Part shown: one piece after another, positions 33,768 through 40,868 of the stretch
Position numbering within the stretch: the stretch's first letter is position 1
Layout of the letters: every line of letters begins with the position of its first letter
Source of the DNA: Gemmatimonadota bacterium
GTDB taxonomy: Bacteria > Gemmatimonadota > Gemmatimonadetes > Gemmatimonadales > GWC2-71-9
Reading direction: 5' to 3'
Assembly: GCA_022566515.1 (NCBI GenBank)
Contig: JADFIT010000009.1
Span: 1-42,081 of the forward strand
Length of the DNA stretch: 42,081 nt
Position numbers and translations under genes: made by a program
Notes under the pieces: generated by a model
Told to the model about the DNA's origin: nothing
What the model saw: the letters and a program-made list of their open reading frames with translations, nothing else
Databases searched by the model: none

Positions 33768-36665
33768 ATGCAATTTAAGGAATATGGCGCCTGGGCCTTG
33801 CTGGTAGTGTTGAGCGCCGGGGCATGCGCCAAACCCGGAGCGGAGTCTCAGGAACCCACACCTACCGAAGCCGCCGACGGTGCCGACCCGGAAGAAGAGC
33901 CGGCCCCGCGGCGGCGGTCGGAACCATCGGTCGAGCCGCGCGTTGCGAATCTGGTCGGTCTCATGCCCCTGTCGAGCACGGGAGTCGACGAATTCCTTCA
34001 GCGACATCCGACGTGGGACGGGCGAGGGGTGCTCATTGGAATCCTCGACAGCGGCCTGGATCTCGATCTGCCGGGTTTGGATCAGACCACGACAGGCGAG
34101 CCCAAAGTGCTTGACGTTCGCGACTTCTCGCGCGAAGGCCGAATAGAACTCGAACTCATCACGGTCACCGGAGACACAGTCTACTTCGGTGGTCAGACGC
34201 TGAGCGGCTTCGGGCGAGTGGCGGCTTTGGCCAGCCCGCCGTATTACGCCGGCATCTTCCGAGAGCTGCCGCTAGGGAAGGTTCCCGCCGCCGACCTCAA
34301 CGGCAACAACAACAACACCGATGAGTTCGTCATGCTCGTGGTTCGAACCGTGAGCGGCTGGGCGTTGATTACCGATGTGGACAACGACGGCAGGCTGGAT
34401 GACGAAGCACCCATACACGATTACAGTGTCGCCTCCGAGCGGTTCAGCTATGGACTCAAGGACGAGGAGCGGGACAAGGGTCTGATGACTATCGCGGTGA
34501 ACTTCAGCGAGGTCGACGGCCGTCCCGTGCTGGATCTGTTCTTCGACAACTCCGCACATGGAAGTCACGTCGCAGGCATCGCGGCCGGTCACAACATGTT
34601 CGGCAGGAAGGGATTCAACGGTGTGGCTCCTGGTGCGCAGATCCTCGCGATCAAGATCAGTAACAACGCTCGCGGTGGACTCTCGGTCACAGGGAGCATG
34701 CTCCGGGCCATGAACTATGCCGCCGATTACGCGCAGCAACGCGGCATGCCGCTCATCTTGAATATGAGTTTCGGGGTTGGAAATGAATCTGAAGGCGAGG
34801 CGGCAATCGATTCACTGGTCACCGAGTTCGCGCTGAAGCACCCCGACGTGTTGTTTGTCATCAGTGCAGGTAACGAGGGCCCGGGCATATCCACTATTGG
34901 GTTCCCCGGATCGGCCGAGCACATCTTGTCCGTCTGTGCGCTATACCCTGGTGTGTTCTCAGGCTCCCGTCCAGCGGGCCTGGCAATCGATGCCGACGTG
35001 ATCGCCGATTTCAGCGCTCGGGGCGGCGAAACTGCCAAACCCGACGTCTGCGCACCCGGCGTCGCGTTTTCTAATGTTCCACGGTGGAATCTTGGAGGGG
35101 AAATCTCTGGCGGCACCAGCATGGCCGCTCCGCAAATTGCCGGCGCCGCGGCGCTCTTGCAGTCGGCGCGGCTGCAGGCCAACCGTGCTGCCCGCGCCAC
35201 GGATTTGCGACAGGCCCTCATTGCGTCAGCCCGACGCTACCGCCATGCCACCTTCCTGGACATGGGAGCTGGCGTTCCCAACGTCAACGCCGCCCACGAA
35301 TGGCTCGTCGCGGGTCATCAGGCCGGCGTGTATTCCATCCGCGCCCAGCCGGACGGCGGGAATACGTCCCTTATGGAGGGCGCCTATCGTCGCAACGGAT
35401 TGGCGTCGCCCGCCGACACCCTTCAGCGATTCGTCATTCGATCGGTGGCCGGGCAACCGGCGGCGCGCTTTCTGCTCCGTTCGGACCAGAGATGGCTTCG
35501 TGCGCCGGAGGTGCTGGAACTGAGCGGTGGCCCGGCAACCGTAGAGGTCACTTACAACACGCGCCGGCTCCGCACTCCCGGCCTTTACGTCGGTACGGTG
35601 TACGCCACCCCGGCAAGCGACACACTGGCAGGACCGGCCTTCCGGCTCGTCAATACGATTGTCGTTCCCCAGCTGTTGAATCAGCCGTTCGTGGAAGGCA
35701 GAGACCTGGGACCCGGACGGTTTCAACGCTACTTCTTTGCGGTGCCGGAAGACGCAGGCGGTCTCACCGTCGAGATGGAGGTACGCTACCGGACGCAGCG
35801 CGGCTCGCTCTTTTTGTTCGAGCCGAGCGGCCAACCGTTCCGCGGCGGTAGCAAGGAAGAAGCCAGTGCCGGCTCCAACGTCGTCCGGATCGAGGTTCGC
35901 GGAGAGGACCTCATCCCGGGTGTCTATGAGGCCGTGGTCGCGGCCCCGGATAACTCCGCACTGTCGTACGACATCCGTGCAGCGCTTCCGCGGTACACGG
36001 TGGACCAGATCGGCACAGGGCCAAGCGCTGTGATTCGCAAACGCGCCGATGTGCCCGAGCTGATTCAAGACGCCGCCGTCTTCCAACGTTCGGACAGCAG
36101 CGCCAACACCACCGACGACGTTCGCGTTACGGCGACTGACATCGGCGCGGTTACTACGATTACCGTGTCGGGTACAGGAGACACCCCGAAGCTCCTCCCG
36201 GTAGAGGTACCCGAGTGGACCCGGGATATGATCGTCGACGTGCGCCTTCCCGACGGTGCATGGAATCAGTTGACCGATTTCGGCGTGACGTTGTTCGATT
36301 CCGCTGGGGCGCAAATCGACATTGGACCACTGAGCTTTGGTTTCGGGCGGCACGAGTTCGAGCTGTCGCGCCGCCACCGGGGTAAGACGCTCCAACTCGA
36401 GTTCTTCCCTGGGTACGCGCATTTGCAACCGCCACCATCTTGGCAAGCAGAAGTCACCATCTATCTGATCGCGAGGGCGCCTGCGAAGCTGGACGCCGCC
36501 GGTGCGGACACCACGGCGGTCGTACTGGACCCTGGCGAATCCACCGGACTGCAGTTCCTGCCGCCCGAGACACGCGCAATGCCCGATGGGTTTGTTCCCC
36601 TTATCGAGGTCGTGGCAATGCCTGCCGGCGGAGCACCGATGACACGCTGGGGCAGGCTTAACTGA
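33768..36665 (+). CDS. Subtilisin-family (S8) peptidase lipoprotein, tripeptidyl-peptidase II-like
   Basis: This 965-residue secreted peptidase has a signal peptide that ends in a lipobox (VVLSAGAC, lipidated Cys20), followed by an acidic and proline-rich spacer. The catalytic residues are Asp94 (GVLIGILDSGLDLDLPGL), His264 (DNSAHGSHVAGIAAG), Asn369 (FVISAGNEGPG) and Ser451 (EISGGTSMAAPQIAGAAAL). About 170 residues separate Asp and His, and the motif after Asp (PGL..TT.GEPKVLDVRDF) resembles tripeptidyl-peptidase II rather than classical subtilisin. The insert contains possible calcium loops (DLNGNNNNTDEF, DVDNDGRLDDE). The C-terminal 500 residues are mostly beta domains. It stands 9 bp after the carboxyltransferase gene and 1 bp before the AtuA-like gene, so it is embedded in a metabolic operon. 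Confidence 0.92.
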   Translation: MQFKEYGAWALLVVLSAGACAKPGAESQEPTPTEAADGADPEEEPAPRRRSEPSVEPRVANLVGLMPLSSTGVDEFLQRHPTWDGRGVLIGILDSGLDLDLPGLDQTTTGEPKVLDVRDFSREGRIELELITVTGDTVYFGGQTLSGFGRVAALASPPYYAGIFRELPLGKVPAADLNGNNNNTDEFVMLVVRTVSGWALITDVDNDGRLDDEAPIHDYSVASERFSYGLKDEERDKGLMTIAVNFSEVDGRPVLDLFFDNSAHGSHVAGIAAGHNMFGRKGFNGVAPGAQILAIKISNNARGGLSVTGSMLRAMNYAADYAQQRGMPLILNMSFGVGNESEGEAAIDSLVTEFALKHPDVLFVISAGNEGPGISTIGFPGSAEHILSVCALYPGVFSGSRPAGLAIDADVIADFSARGGETAKPDVCAPGVAFSNVPRWNLGGEISGGTSMAAPQIAGAAALLQSARLQANRAARATDLRQALIASARRYRHATFLDMGAGVPNVNAAHEWLVAGHQAGVYSIRAQPDGGNTSLMEGAYRRNGLASPADTLQRFVIRSVAGQPAARFLLRSDQRWLRAPEVLELSGGPATVEVTYNTRRLRTPGLYVGTVYATPASDTLAGPAFRLVNTIVVPQLLNQPFVEGRDLGPGRFQRYFFAVPEDAGGLTVEMEVRYRTQRGSLFLFEPSGQPFRGGSKEEASAGSNVVRIEVRGEDLIPGVYEAVVAAPDNSALSYDIRAALPRYTVDQIGTGPSAVIRKRADVPELIQDAAVFQRSDSSANTTDDVRVTATDIGAVTTITVSGTGDTPKLLPVEVPEWTRDMIVDVRLPDGAWNQLTDFGVTLFDSAGAQIDIGPLSFGFGRHEFELSRRHRGKTLQLEFFPGYAHLQPPPSWQAEVTIYLIARAPAKLDAAGADTTAVVLDPGESTGLQFLPPETRAMPDGFVPLIEVVAMPAGGAPMTRWGRLN

Positions 36666-36666
36666 A

Positions 36667-38037
36667 GTGAGCAAGAACACCATCCGCATCGCCTCGGGGC
36701 AGGGGTTCTGGGGCGATTGGCTCGAAGCGCCGGTTCGGCAGGTGGAAGCCGGGCCGATCGACTATCTCATGATGGACTATCTCGCCGAAGTGACGATGTC
36801 CATCATGCAGAAACAGCGTTCGCGCAACCCGGAACTCGGCTACGCCAAGGATTTCGTTCCTCTGATGCGGCGATTACTTCCCACGCTGGTTCGCAAAGGG
36901 ATACGCGTGAGCGCAAACGCCGGAGGTGTGAATCCCAGAGCGTGCGCCACCGCAGTGCTGAACGAGGCCCGCGACGCCGGGCTCGCAGGCAAGGTGGCGA
37001 TCGGTGTCATAACGGGAGACGACCTCATGCCCCGGCTCGAGCAGCTGCTGGCGGCCGGGCATGAGCTGAAGAACATGGATACGGGCGAGCCGTTGGAGAC
37101 GGTGCTCGATTCGGTGCAGAGCGCGAACGCCTACCTCGGCGCGTGGCCGCTCGTCGAAGGCTTCCGCAGGGGTGCCAACATTCTCATCACAGGTCGGGTG
37201 ACCGATACGGGACTGACCCTCGCACCGATGATCCACGAATTCGGATGGGCGCCGGACGCGTGGGATCTCTTGGCTGCCGGTACGGTGGCCGGCCACATCA
37301 TCGAGTGCGGCGCCCAGTGCAGCGGAGGCAACTGCATGTATCGGTGGGAGCGGATCCCCAACATGCACGACCCCGGATATCCGATTGTCGAGGCGCGTCC
37401 GGATGGTGGTTTCGTGGTCACGAAACACGATGGGACCGGAGGACGGGTGTCCGTGCAGAGCGTCACGGAACAGCTATTGTACGAAATGGGCGACCCGACG
37501 GATTATATCACGCCGGACTGCATCGCAGATTTCACGACCGTTTCCTTGAAGAAAAGCGGCAAGGATCGGGTTGAGATTTCCGGGGTACGCGGCCGGCCGG
37601 CAACGGATTTGCTCAAGGTGTCGATCTCCTATTCGTATGGCTACAAGGCGATCGGAACCTTGGTATATGCATGGCCCGAGGCGGTCAAGAAAGCGCGGGC
37701 GGCCGACAAGATCATCCGCGCACGCCTCGATCGTTTGGGCTTGAATTTCGACGAGACGGTCACCGAAATCATCGGAGCGGACGCGACCCACGGCCGGCTC
37801 GCCGGCAAGCCGGATCCGGACATAGCTGAGGTGCAGCTCCGCATCGGCGTGCGAGGGCGCGAGCGGACGCCCGTGGAACGCTTCTCCCGAGAGATCGCAC
37901 CTCTCATCCTCAACGGCCCGCCCGGCGTCACCGGCTTTGCCGGCGGTCGACCGAAGGTAGAGGAAATCGTGGCCTATTGGCCCGCGTTGATCCCGAAATC
38001 CGAGGTCTGCTCGCAGGTTGAGATTCTCGAGGCGTAG
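36667..38037 (+). CDS. AtuA-like protein (DUF1446), N-terminal part of a split AtuA
   Basis: This 456-residue protein matches the DUF1446/AtuA family, named for the acyclic terpene utilisation cluster of Pseudomonas. Its exact reaction is not established. Typical segments are IRIASGQGFWGDWLEAPVRQ, YLMMDYLAEVTMSIMQKQ, VSANAGGVNPRACA, LITGRVTDTGLTLAPMIHEF and GHIIECGAQCSGGNC. In Pseudomonas one chain carries this part plus a C-terminal ferredoxin-like-fold domain; here the second part is the next gene. The GTG at 36667 lies directly after the peptidase stop. The context of carboxyltransferase and enoyl-CoA hydratase resembles the Atu and Liu pathways for terpenoid or leucine-derived acyl-CoAs. 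Confidence 0.9.
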   Translation: MSKNTIRIASGQGFWGDWLEAPVRQVEAGPIDYLMMDYLAEVTMSIMQKQRSRNPELGYAKDFVPLMRRLLPTLVRKGIRVSANAGGVNPRACATAVLNEARDAGLAGKVAIGVITGDDLMPRLEQLLAAGHELKNMDTGEPLETVLDSVQSANAYLGAWPLVEGFRRGANILITGRVTDTGLTLAPMIHEFGWAPDAWDLLAAGTVAGHIIECGAQCSGGNCMYRWERIPNMHDPGYPIVEARPDGGFVVTKHDGTGGRVSVQSVTEQLLYEMGDPTDYITPDCIADFTTVSLKKSGKDRVEISGVRGRPATDLLKVSISYSYGYKAIGTLVYAWPEAVKKARAADKIIRARLDRLGLNFDETVTEIIGADATHGRLAGKPDPDIAEVQLRIGVRGRERTPVERFSREIAPLILNGPPGVTGFAGGRPKVEEIVAYWPALIPKSEVCSQVEILEA

Positions 38038-38091
38038 GCTCTAGTCACCGACGCGATGCCGAAGAAGAAATCACACAAGGTGAAGAAGCGT

Positions 38092-38430
38092 ATGGCAACC
38101 AAGAAGGTACGGCTGCTCGAGCTGGCGCACGCCCGCAGTGGGGACAAGGGAGACACCGCGAACGTGGGGCTCATTGCGTTGAAGGCCGAGTACTACCCAC
38201 TCTTGAAGCAACAAGTCACGGCAGCCCGGGTGGCCAAGCACTTTCGCGGTGTGATACAGGGCGGCGTGGAACGTTTTGAGCTACCCAACCTCCGGGCCTT
38301 GAATTTCCTGCTGCATGGTGCGTTGGGTGGTGGTGGTACTCTATCTCTGAAGACGGACGCCCAGGGCAAAGTGTTTTCGACGGCTCTTTTGAGAATGGAA
38401 ATCGAGGTGCCACGGAGTTTGCGTGTCTGA
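38092..38430 (+). CDS. AtuA C-terminal domain protein, second part of a split AtuA
   Basis: This 112-residue protein corresponds to the C-terminal domain of AtuA. LLELAHARSGDKGDTANVGL is the signature, and NLRALNFLLHGALGGGGTLS follows near the C-terminus. It probably associates with the product of the preceding gene. The start at 38092 puts the domain five residues from the N-terminus and has an AAGGTG nine bases upstream; an in-frame ATG at 38056 would add twelve very basic residues (MPKKKSHKVKKR) and cannot be excluded. The next gene overlaps by 8 bp. Confidence 0.85.
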   Translation: MATKKVRLLELAHARSGDKGDTANVGLIALKAEYYPLLKQQVTAARVAKHFRGVIQGGVERFELPNLRALNFLLHGALGGGGTLSLKTDAQGKVFSTALLRMEIEVPRSLRV

Positions 38431-39187
38431 CAGGCTTGTGCGTCAACTGGGCGAGAACGGCGTGCTCACGCTGCGGCTCAACCGGCCGGACAAGCGCAAC
38501 GCCATCGACACGCTCATGATCGACGCGTTGCTGACCGAACTCGAAACCGCGGATCTGGATTCGACCGTCAACGTGGTGGTGGTCCGTGGGGCGGGGAAGG
38601 ACTTCTGCTCAGGAGCCGATCTGGTCGAGTTGCTCGCGTCGGCCGACCGGACGCCGGAGGAGAACGCCGCGGATGCGGCCCGGCTCGGCGACGTGTTCAT
38701 ACACATGCGGGATCTTCCCAAGCCGGTGGTAGCCGTGGTGCAGGGTAGGGCGCTGGCTGGCGGATGCGGATTGGCCACCGCCTGCGACATCGTCCTGGCC
38801 CACGAAGACGCCGTGTTCGGATATCCCGAGGTCCAGCGTGGCTTCGTGCCCGCCATGGTCATGGCCATGCTTACGCGTGCGGTCGGGGAAAAGGTCGCGT
38901 TCGACCTGGTCGCTACCGGACGCATGCTTCCGGCCTCCGAGGCGCTGGCCATAGGGTTGATATCACGTGTGATGCCGTCGGCGAACTTCGAAGCGGACGT
39001 GGCTAGCGTTGTCGAGCAGCTGGCCTGTGCGGGTTCGACGACCCTCGCCCTCATCAAGAAGCAGTTATACGAATTGGACGGCCGGTCGTTTCCCGAAGCC
39101 GTCAAGCTCGGCTCCGAGGTGAATGCCATAGCCCGCAGCACGCCGAGTTTCAAAGAAGCCGTCGCACGGTTCTTGAGCAAAGAGTGA
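38423..39187 (+). CDS. Enoyl-CoA hydratase/isomerase family protein
   Basis: This 254-residue crotonase-fold enzyme probably hydrates an unsaturated acyl-CoA. TLRLNRPDKRNAIDTLMID, GAGKDFCSGADLVELLAS (first oxyanion strand) and VQGRALAGGCGLATACDIVL (second oxyanion loop) are clear. YPEVQRGFVPAMVMAMLTRA contains a Glu at the usual second-residue position. It resembles methylglutaconyl-CoA hydratases, and the neighbouring carboxyltransferase and AtuA genes would fit such a role, but the substrate cannot be set from sequence alone. The GTG at 38423 overlaps the AtuA C-terminal gene by 8 bp. Confidence 0.92.
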   Translation: MSDRLVRQLGENGVLTLRLNRPDKRNAIDTLMIDALLTELETADLDSTVNVVVVRGAGKDFCSGADLVELLASADRTPEENAADAARLGDVFIHMRDLPKPVVAVVQGRALAGGCGLATACDIVLAHEDAVFGYPEVQRGFVPAMVMAMLTRAVGEKVAFDLVATGRMLPASEALAIGLISRVMPSANFEADVASVVEQLACAGSTTLALIKKQLYELDGRSFPEAVKLGSEVNAIARSTPSFKEAVARFLSKE

Positions 39188-39191
39188 ACCG

Positions 39192-39518
39192 ATGACACTC
39201 ATCCCCTGTCCGGAGTGCGATCGCCCGGTGTCGGATATGGCGTCGGCGTGTCCCAGCTGCGGCTTTCCTGTTGTGGCAGGCATCAGACACGCGGTGGACC
39301 AAATCACGGACGATGAGAAAACGAAATCGGCAAGGCAGCAACATGCGGCCGCAAAACTGCAGAGTTGGGGCGAGCGGTACAAGAGTTCCCGTCAGGTGGA
39401 TCCTCTCACCCGACAAGGGGACACATTCCTGGATCGCCATTGGAAGGGGATTCTGTTCGTCATCGTGACGATCATCCTGATCCTTCAGTTGACCTGGCTG
39501 CTGTCGATGTATCGGTGA
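39192..39518 (+). CDS. Small zinc-ribbon membrane protein
   Basis: This 108-residue protein starts with a zinc ribbon (IPCPECDRPVSDMASACPSC, two CxxC pairs). The middle is polar, charged and probably helical, and one C-terminal membrane segment (GILFVIVTIILILQLTWLL) ends it. It is likely tail-anchored with the ribbon in the cytoplasm. Function unknown. It begins 4 bp after the hydratase stop and is the last gene before the recQ 5' duplication, whose first copy starts 25 bp after its stop. Confidence 0.75.
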   Translation: MTLIPCPECDRPVSDMASACPSCGFPVVAGIRHAVDQITDDEKTKSARQQHAAAKLQSWGERYKSSRQVDPLTRQGDTFLDRHWKGILFVIVTIILILQLTWLLSMYR

Positions 39519-39543
39519 GAGGTGGGGAGTATCACACGCGTCA

Positions 39544-39692
39544 GCGTTGATCTGATCCCTGCTGCAATATTTCGGTAAAGCACCGCCGGCGTCGCGTCGT
39601 CATCGTTGTGCCGTGTGTACCGTTGAACGTTCACTCTCCGCGGCGCGCAGAGTGCTGTCTCGGGTGTGGCGGTATGACGACTTCCGCTAGGC
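39544..39692. repeat. 149-bp direct repeat, copy A (dead copy of the recQ 5' region)
   Basis: This segment aligns without gaps with 40809-40957, with about 17 mismatches by hand count (roughly 89% identity). It starts GCGTTGATCTGATCCCTGCT and ends CTTCCGCTAGGC. Copy B contains the beginning of recQ; copy A ends in a stop at the matching place. The two copies bracket 1116 bp of accessory DNA. Confidence 0.9.
39613..39690 (+). pseudogene. recQ 5' fragment in repeat copy A
   Basis: Read in the recQ frame from a GTG at 39613, this gives VCTVERSLSAARRVLSRVWR then YDDFR and a TAG (39688-39690) exactly where the intact recQ has TGG for Trp. Homology to recQ ends one codon later. It is therefore a 25-codon remnant of a second recQ allele. 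Confidence 0.75.
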
Positions 39693-39725
39693 TGCAAGGG
39701 CCCGGGTCGCCACATTAGGCTCTCT

Positions 39726-39757
39726 ATTCACCGCTGAGACCGCCGAGGGCGCAGAGA
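39726..39757 (+). repeat. Inverted repeat, left arm (32 bp)
   Basis: The left arm starts ATTCACCGCTGAGACC and ends CGCAGAGA. It matches the reverse complement of 39866-39897 at 26 of 32 positions. The arms flank the GxxExxY relic. Confidence 0.75.
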
Positions 39758-39852
39758 TGAACGGGGTGAATGAGCTTACTAACGAAATCATCGGGGCTGC
39801 GATCGAGGTGCATCGTACACTTCACAATGGGCATCCGGCGCCTCGTCCATGA
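39757..39852 (+). pseudogene. GxxExxY-family gene remnant
   Basis: An ATG at 39757 begins MNGVNELTNEIIGAAIEVHR and continues TLHNGHPAPRP before a TGA. This is the typical N-terminus of GxxExxY proteins (about 125 residues, PD-(D/E)XK nuclease-like fold), which normally continue with a GxG.LE..Y.. segment. Only about 25 family residues remain before the frame departs and stops, so the gene is truncated and non-functional. Confidence 0.75.
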
Positions 39853-39865
39853 GCTTCCAGAATAA

Positions 39866-39897
39866 TCTCTGCGATCTCCGCGTGCTCGGCGGTGAAT
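39866..39897 (-). repeat. Inverted repeat, right arm (32 bp)
   Basis: The reverse complement starts ATTCACCGCCGAGCAC and ends CGCAGAGA, pairing with the left arm at 39726-39757 (26 of 32 positions). With the arm on the other side, it makes a miniature-element-like unit of about 172 bp (39726-39897). Confidence 0.75.
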
Positions 39898-40055
39898 ACG
39901 TCACCGCAATTCGGGCCGGGAGAACTAGTCATAGGCGCGTTTCCAAAAAACCGAAAGGTCGGCCACCATGGCTGTTCCAGAGTGGCAGAAAAGGTCTTCG
40001 AGAAGATTCGGCAGGCGCAGCTGAGCGCCCATTCCGCTAGGCCGTTGACGAGCCC

Positions 40056-40313
40056 ATGCCAGAGATCTCACGTTTCCTCGGTATCGTAGTCGGCATGTTC
40101 TACAGCGAACATGGGGTCGCGCACTTCCACGCCGTCTACGGGGAGCAGGAAGTTTCGGTCGAACTGGAATCTGGGGCGGTTCACGGTACTTTTCCTACAC
40201 GAGCGCTCCGACACGTTCTTGAATGGGCGGAACTTCACAAGGCAGAATTGTTGGCCAACTGGGATCTGGCCCGGCAGGGCAGGCCGCTCAATCGGATTGC
40301 TCCCTTGGAGTGA
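40056..40313 (+). CDS. DUF4160 domain protein
   Basis: This is an 85-residue protein of the DUF4160 family. MPEISRFLGIVVGMFYSEHG then VAHFHAVYGEQEVSVELESG is the characteristic start, with the conserved HFH-like core, and LRHVLEWAELHKAELLANWD the usual C-terminal helix. Function is not established. DUF4160 genes are very often paired with DUF2442 genes, and the pair is suspected to be a toxin-antitoxin-like module. The DUF2442 gene starts 4 bp after this stop. The ATG at 40056 gives the normal length. Confidence 0.88.
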   Translation: MPEISRFLGIVVGMFYSEHGVAHFHAVYGEQEVSVELESGAVHGTFPTRALRHVLEWAELHKAELLANWDLARQGRPLNRIAPLE

Positions 40314-40317
40314 CGCT

Positions 40318-40563
40318 ATGGACTATCACGTTGTAGAGGCCCGGTACGTTGGCGGACATGTCGTGTGGCTTCGGTTTCGCGATGGCACGGTCGGAGAGAT
40401 TGACCTCGGCCCGGCGCTGCGTGGCCCCGTTTTCGAGCCACTCCGTGATCCGGATTACTTCAAGACGTTCACGGTTCATCCAGAGTTTCACACGCTCGTC
40501 TGGCCGAACGGCGCTGACTTTGCACCCGAGTTTCTCCACGACACCGTGCGGGTGACGGCCTAA
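40318..40563 (+). CDS. DUF2442 domain protein
   Basis: This is an 81-residue protein of the DUF2442 family. VVWLRFRDGTVGEIDLGPAL, FEPLRDPDYFKTFTVHPEFH and TLVWPNGADFAPEFLHD are the conserved blocks. Many members have this small size and lie next to DUF4160, as here. One partner may neutralise the other, but this is inference. The start at 40318 is four bases after the DUF4160 stop, so the two form an operon. Both genes appear intact, unlike the GxxExxY relic beside them. Confidence 0.88.
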   Translation: MDYHVVEARYVGGHVVWLRFRDGTVGEIDLGPALRGPVFEPLRDPDYFKTFTVHPEFHTLVWPNGADFAPEFLHDTVRVTA

Positions 40564-40808
40564 CAATAAGGATTGTATCCGGAGTGCTCATGAGCCGTGA
40601 GCCTGAGCGGCGTTGGTGCATGGCTCGAGGTTGAGGTCAGGGTCGCCCTACTCCCCGGGCATAGGGATCACTCCAGCTGGTAGCTGTCGGGCATCCCCAG
40701 ACGGGTCATCGTGTTGAGAATCCTGCGCCCGAGCTGCGCCGCCACACCGGCGTGTATCAACAAGTTGGCGAGAGAGGCGCAAACACGACGGCGATACCGC
40801 TGTAGGGG
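40564..40808. other. Right part of the accessory island, no recognised gene
   Basis: Between the DUF2442 stop and repeat copy B there is no plus-strand gene that I recognise. The only open frame of note is the doubtful minus-strand ORF at 40668-40868. No terminator hairpin with a T run is seen after DUF2442. Confidence 0.4.
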
Positions 40809-40868
40809 GCGTTGATCTGGTTCCTGCTGCAATATTTCGGTAAGGTACCGCCGGCGTTGCGTAGTCAT
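40668..40868 (-). CDS. Doubtful 66-residue ORF divergent from recQ
   Basis: The frame starts MTTQRRRYLTEILQQEPDQR and has a hydrophobic middle (SLANLLIHAGVAAQLGRR). I do not recognise it and no ribosome binding site is seen. Its first 20 codons lie in repeat copy B; the same codons in copy A read MTTRRRRCFTEILQQGSDQR before a stop. Of six codon differences, five change the amino acid, which argues against selection on this frame. Confidence 0.15.
   Translation of the reverse strand: MTTQRRRYLTEILQQEPDQRPLQRYRRRVCASLANLLIHAGVAAQLGRRILNTMTRLGMPDSYQLE

Larger units (their letters stand above)
39693..40808. other. Small accessory island between two recQ 5' copies
   Basis: This 1116-bp segment lies between the two direct-repeat copies. 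In order it holds a GxxExxY gene relic inside inverted repeats, about 160 bp without a recognisable gene (39898-40055), the DUF4160-DUF2442 pair, and about 245 bp (40564-40808) with only a doubtful minus-strand ORF. No integrase or transposase is present. That it is an insertion is inferred from the flanking duplication. Confidence 0.6.

Noticed and set aside
32982-34007. Minus-strand ORF of 341 codons across the carboxyltransferase/peptidase junction
   Set aside because: Arg/Gly/Phe-rich shadow that crosses two well-supported genes in opposite orientation.
35226-36689. Minus-strand ORF of 487 codons opposite the S8 peptidase gene
   Set aside because: It is an antisense shadow in GC-rich DNA. 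The plus-strand frame has a full peptidase with catalytic residues, and the minus frame shows no domain.
39898-40055. Possible gene remnant between the GxxExxY relic and DUF4160
   Set aside because: Short frames give fragments such as KVFEKIRQAQLSA, but nothing matches a family that I recognise.
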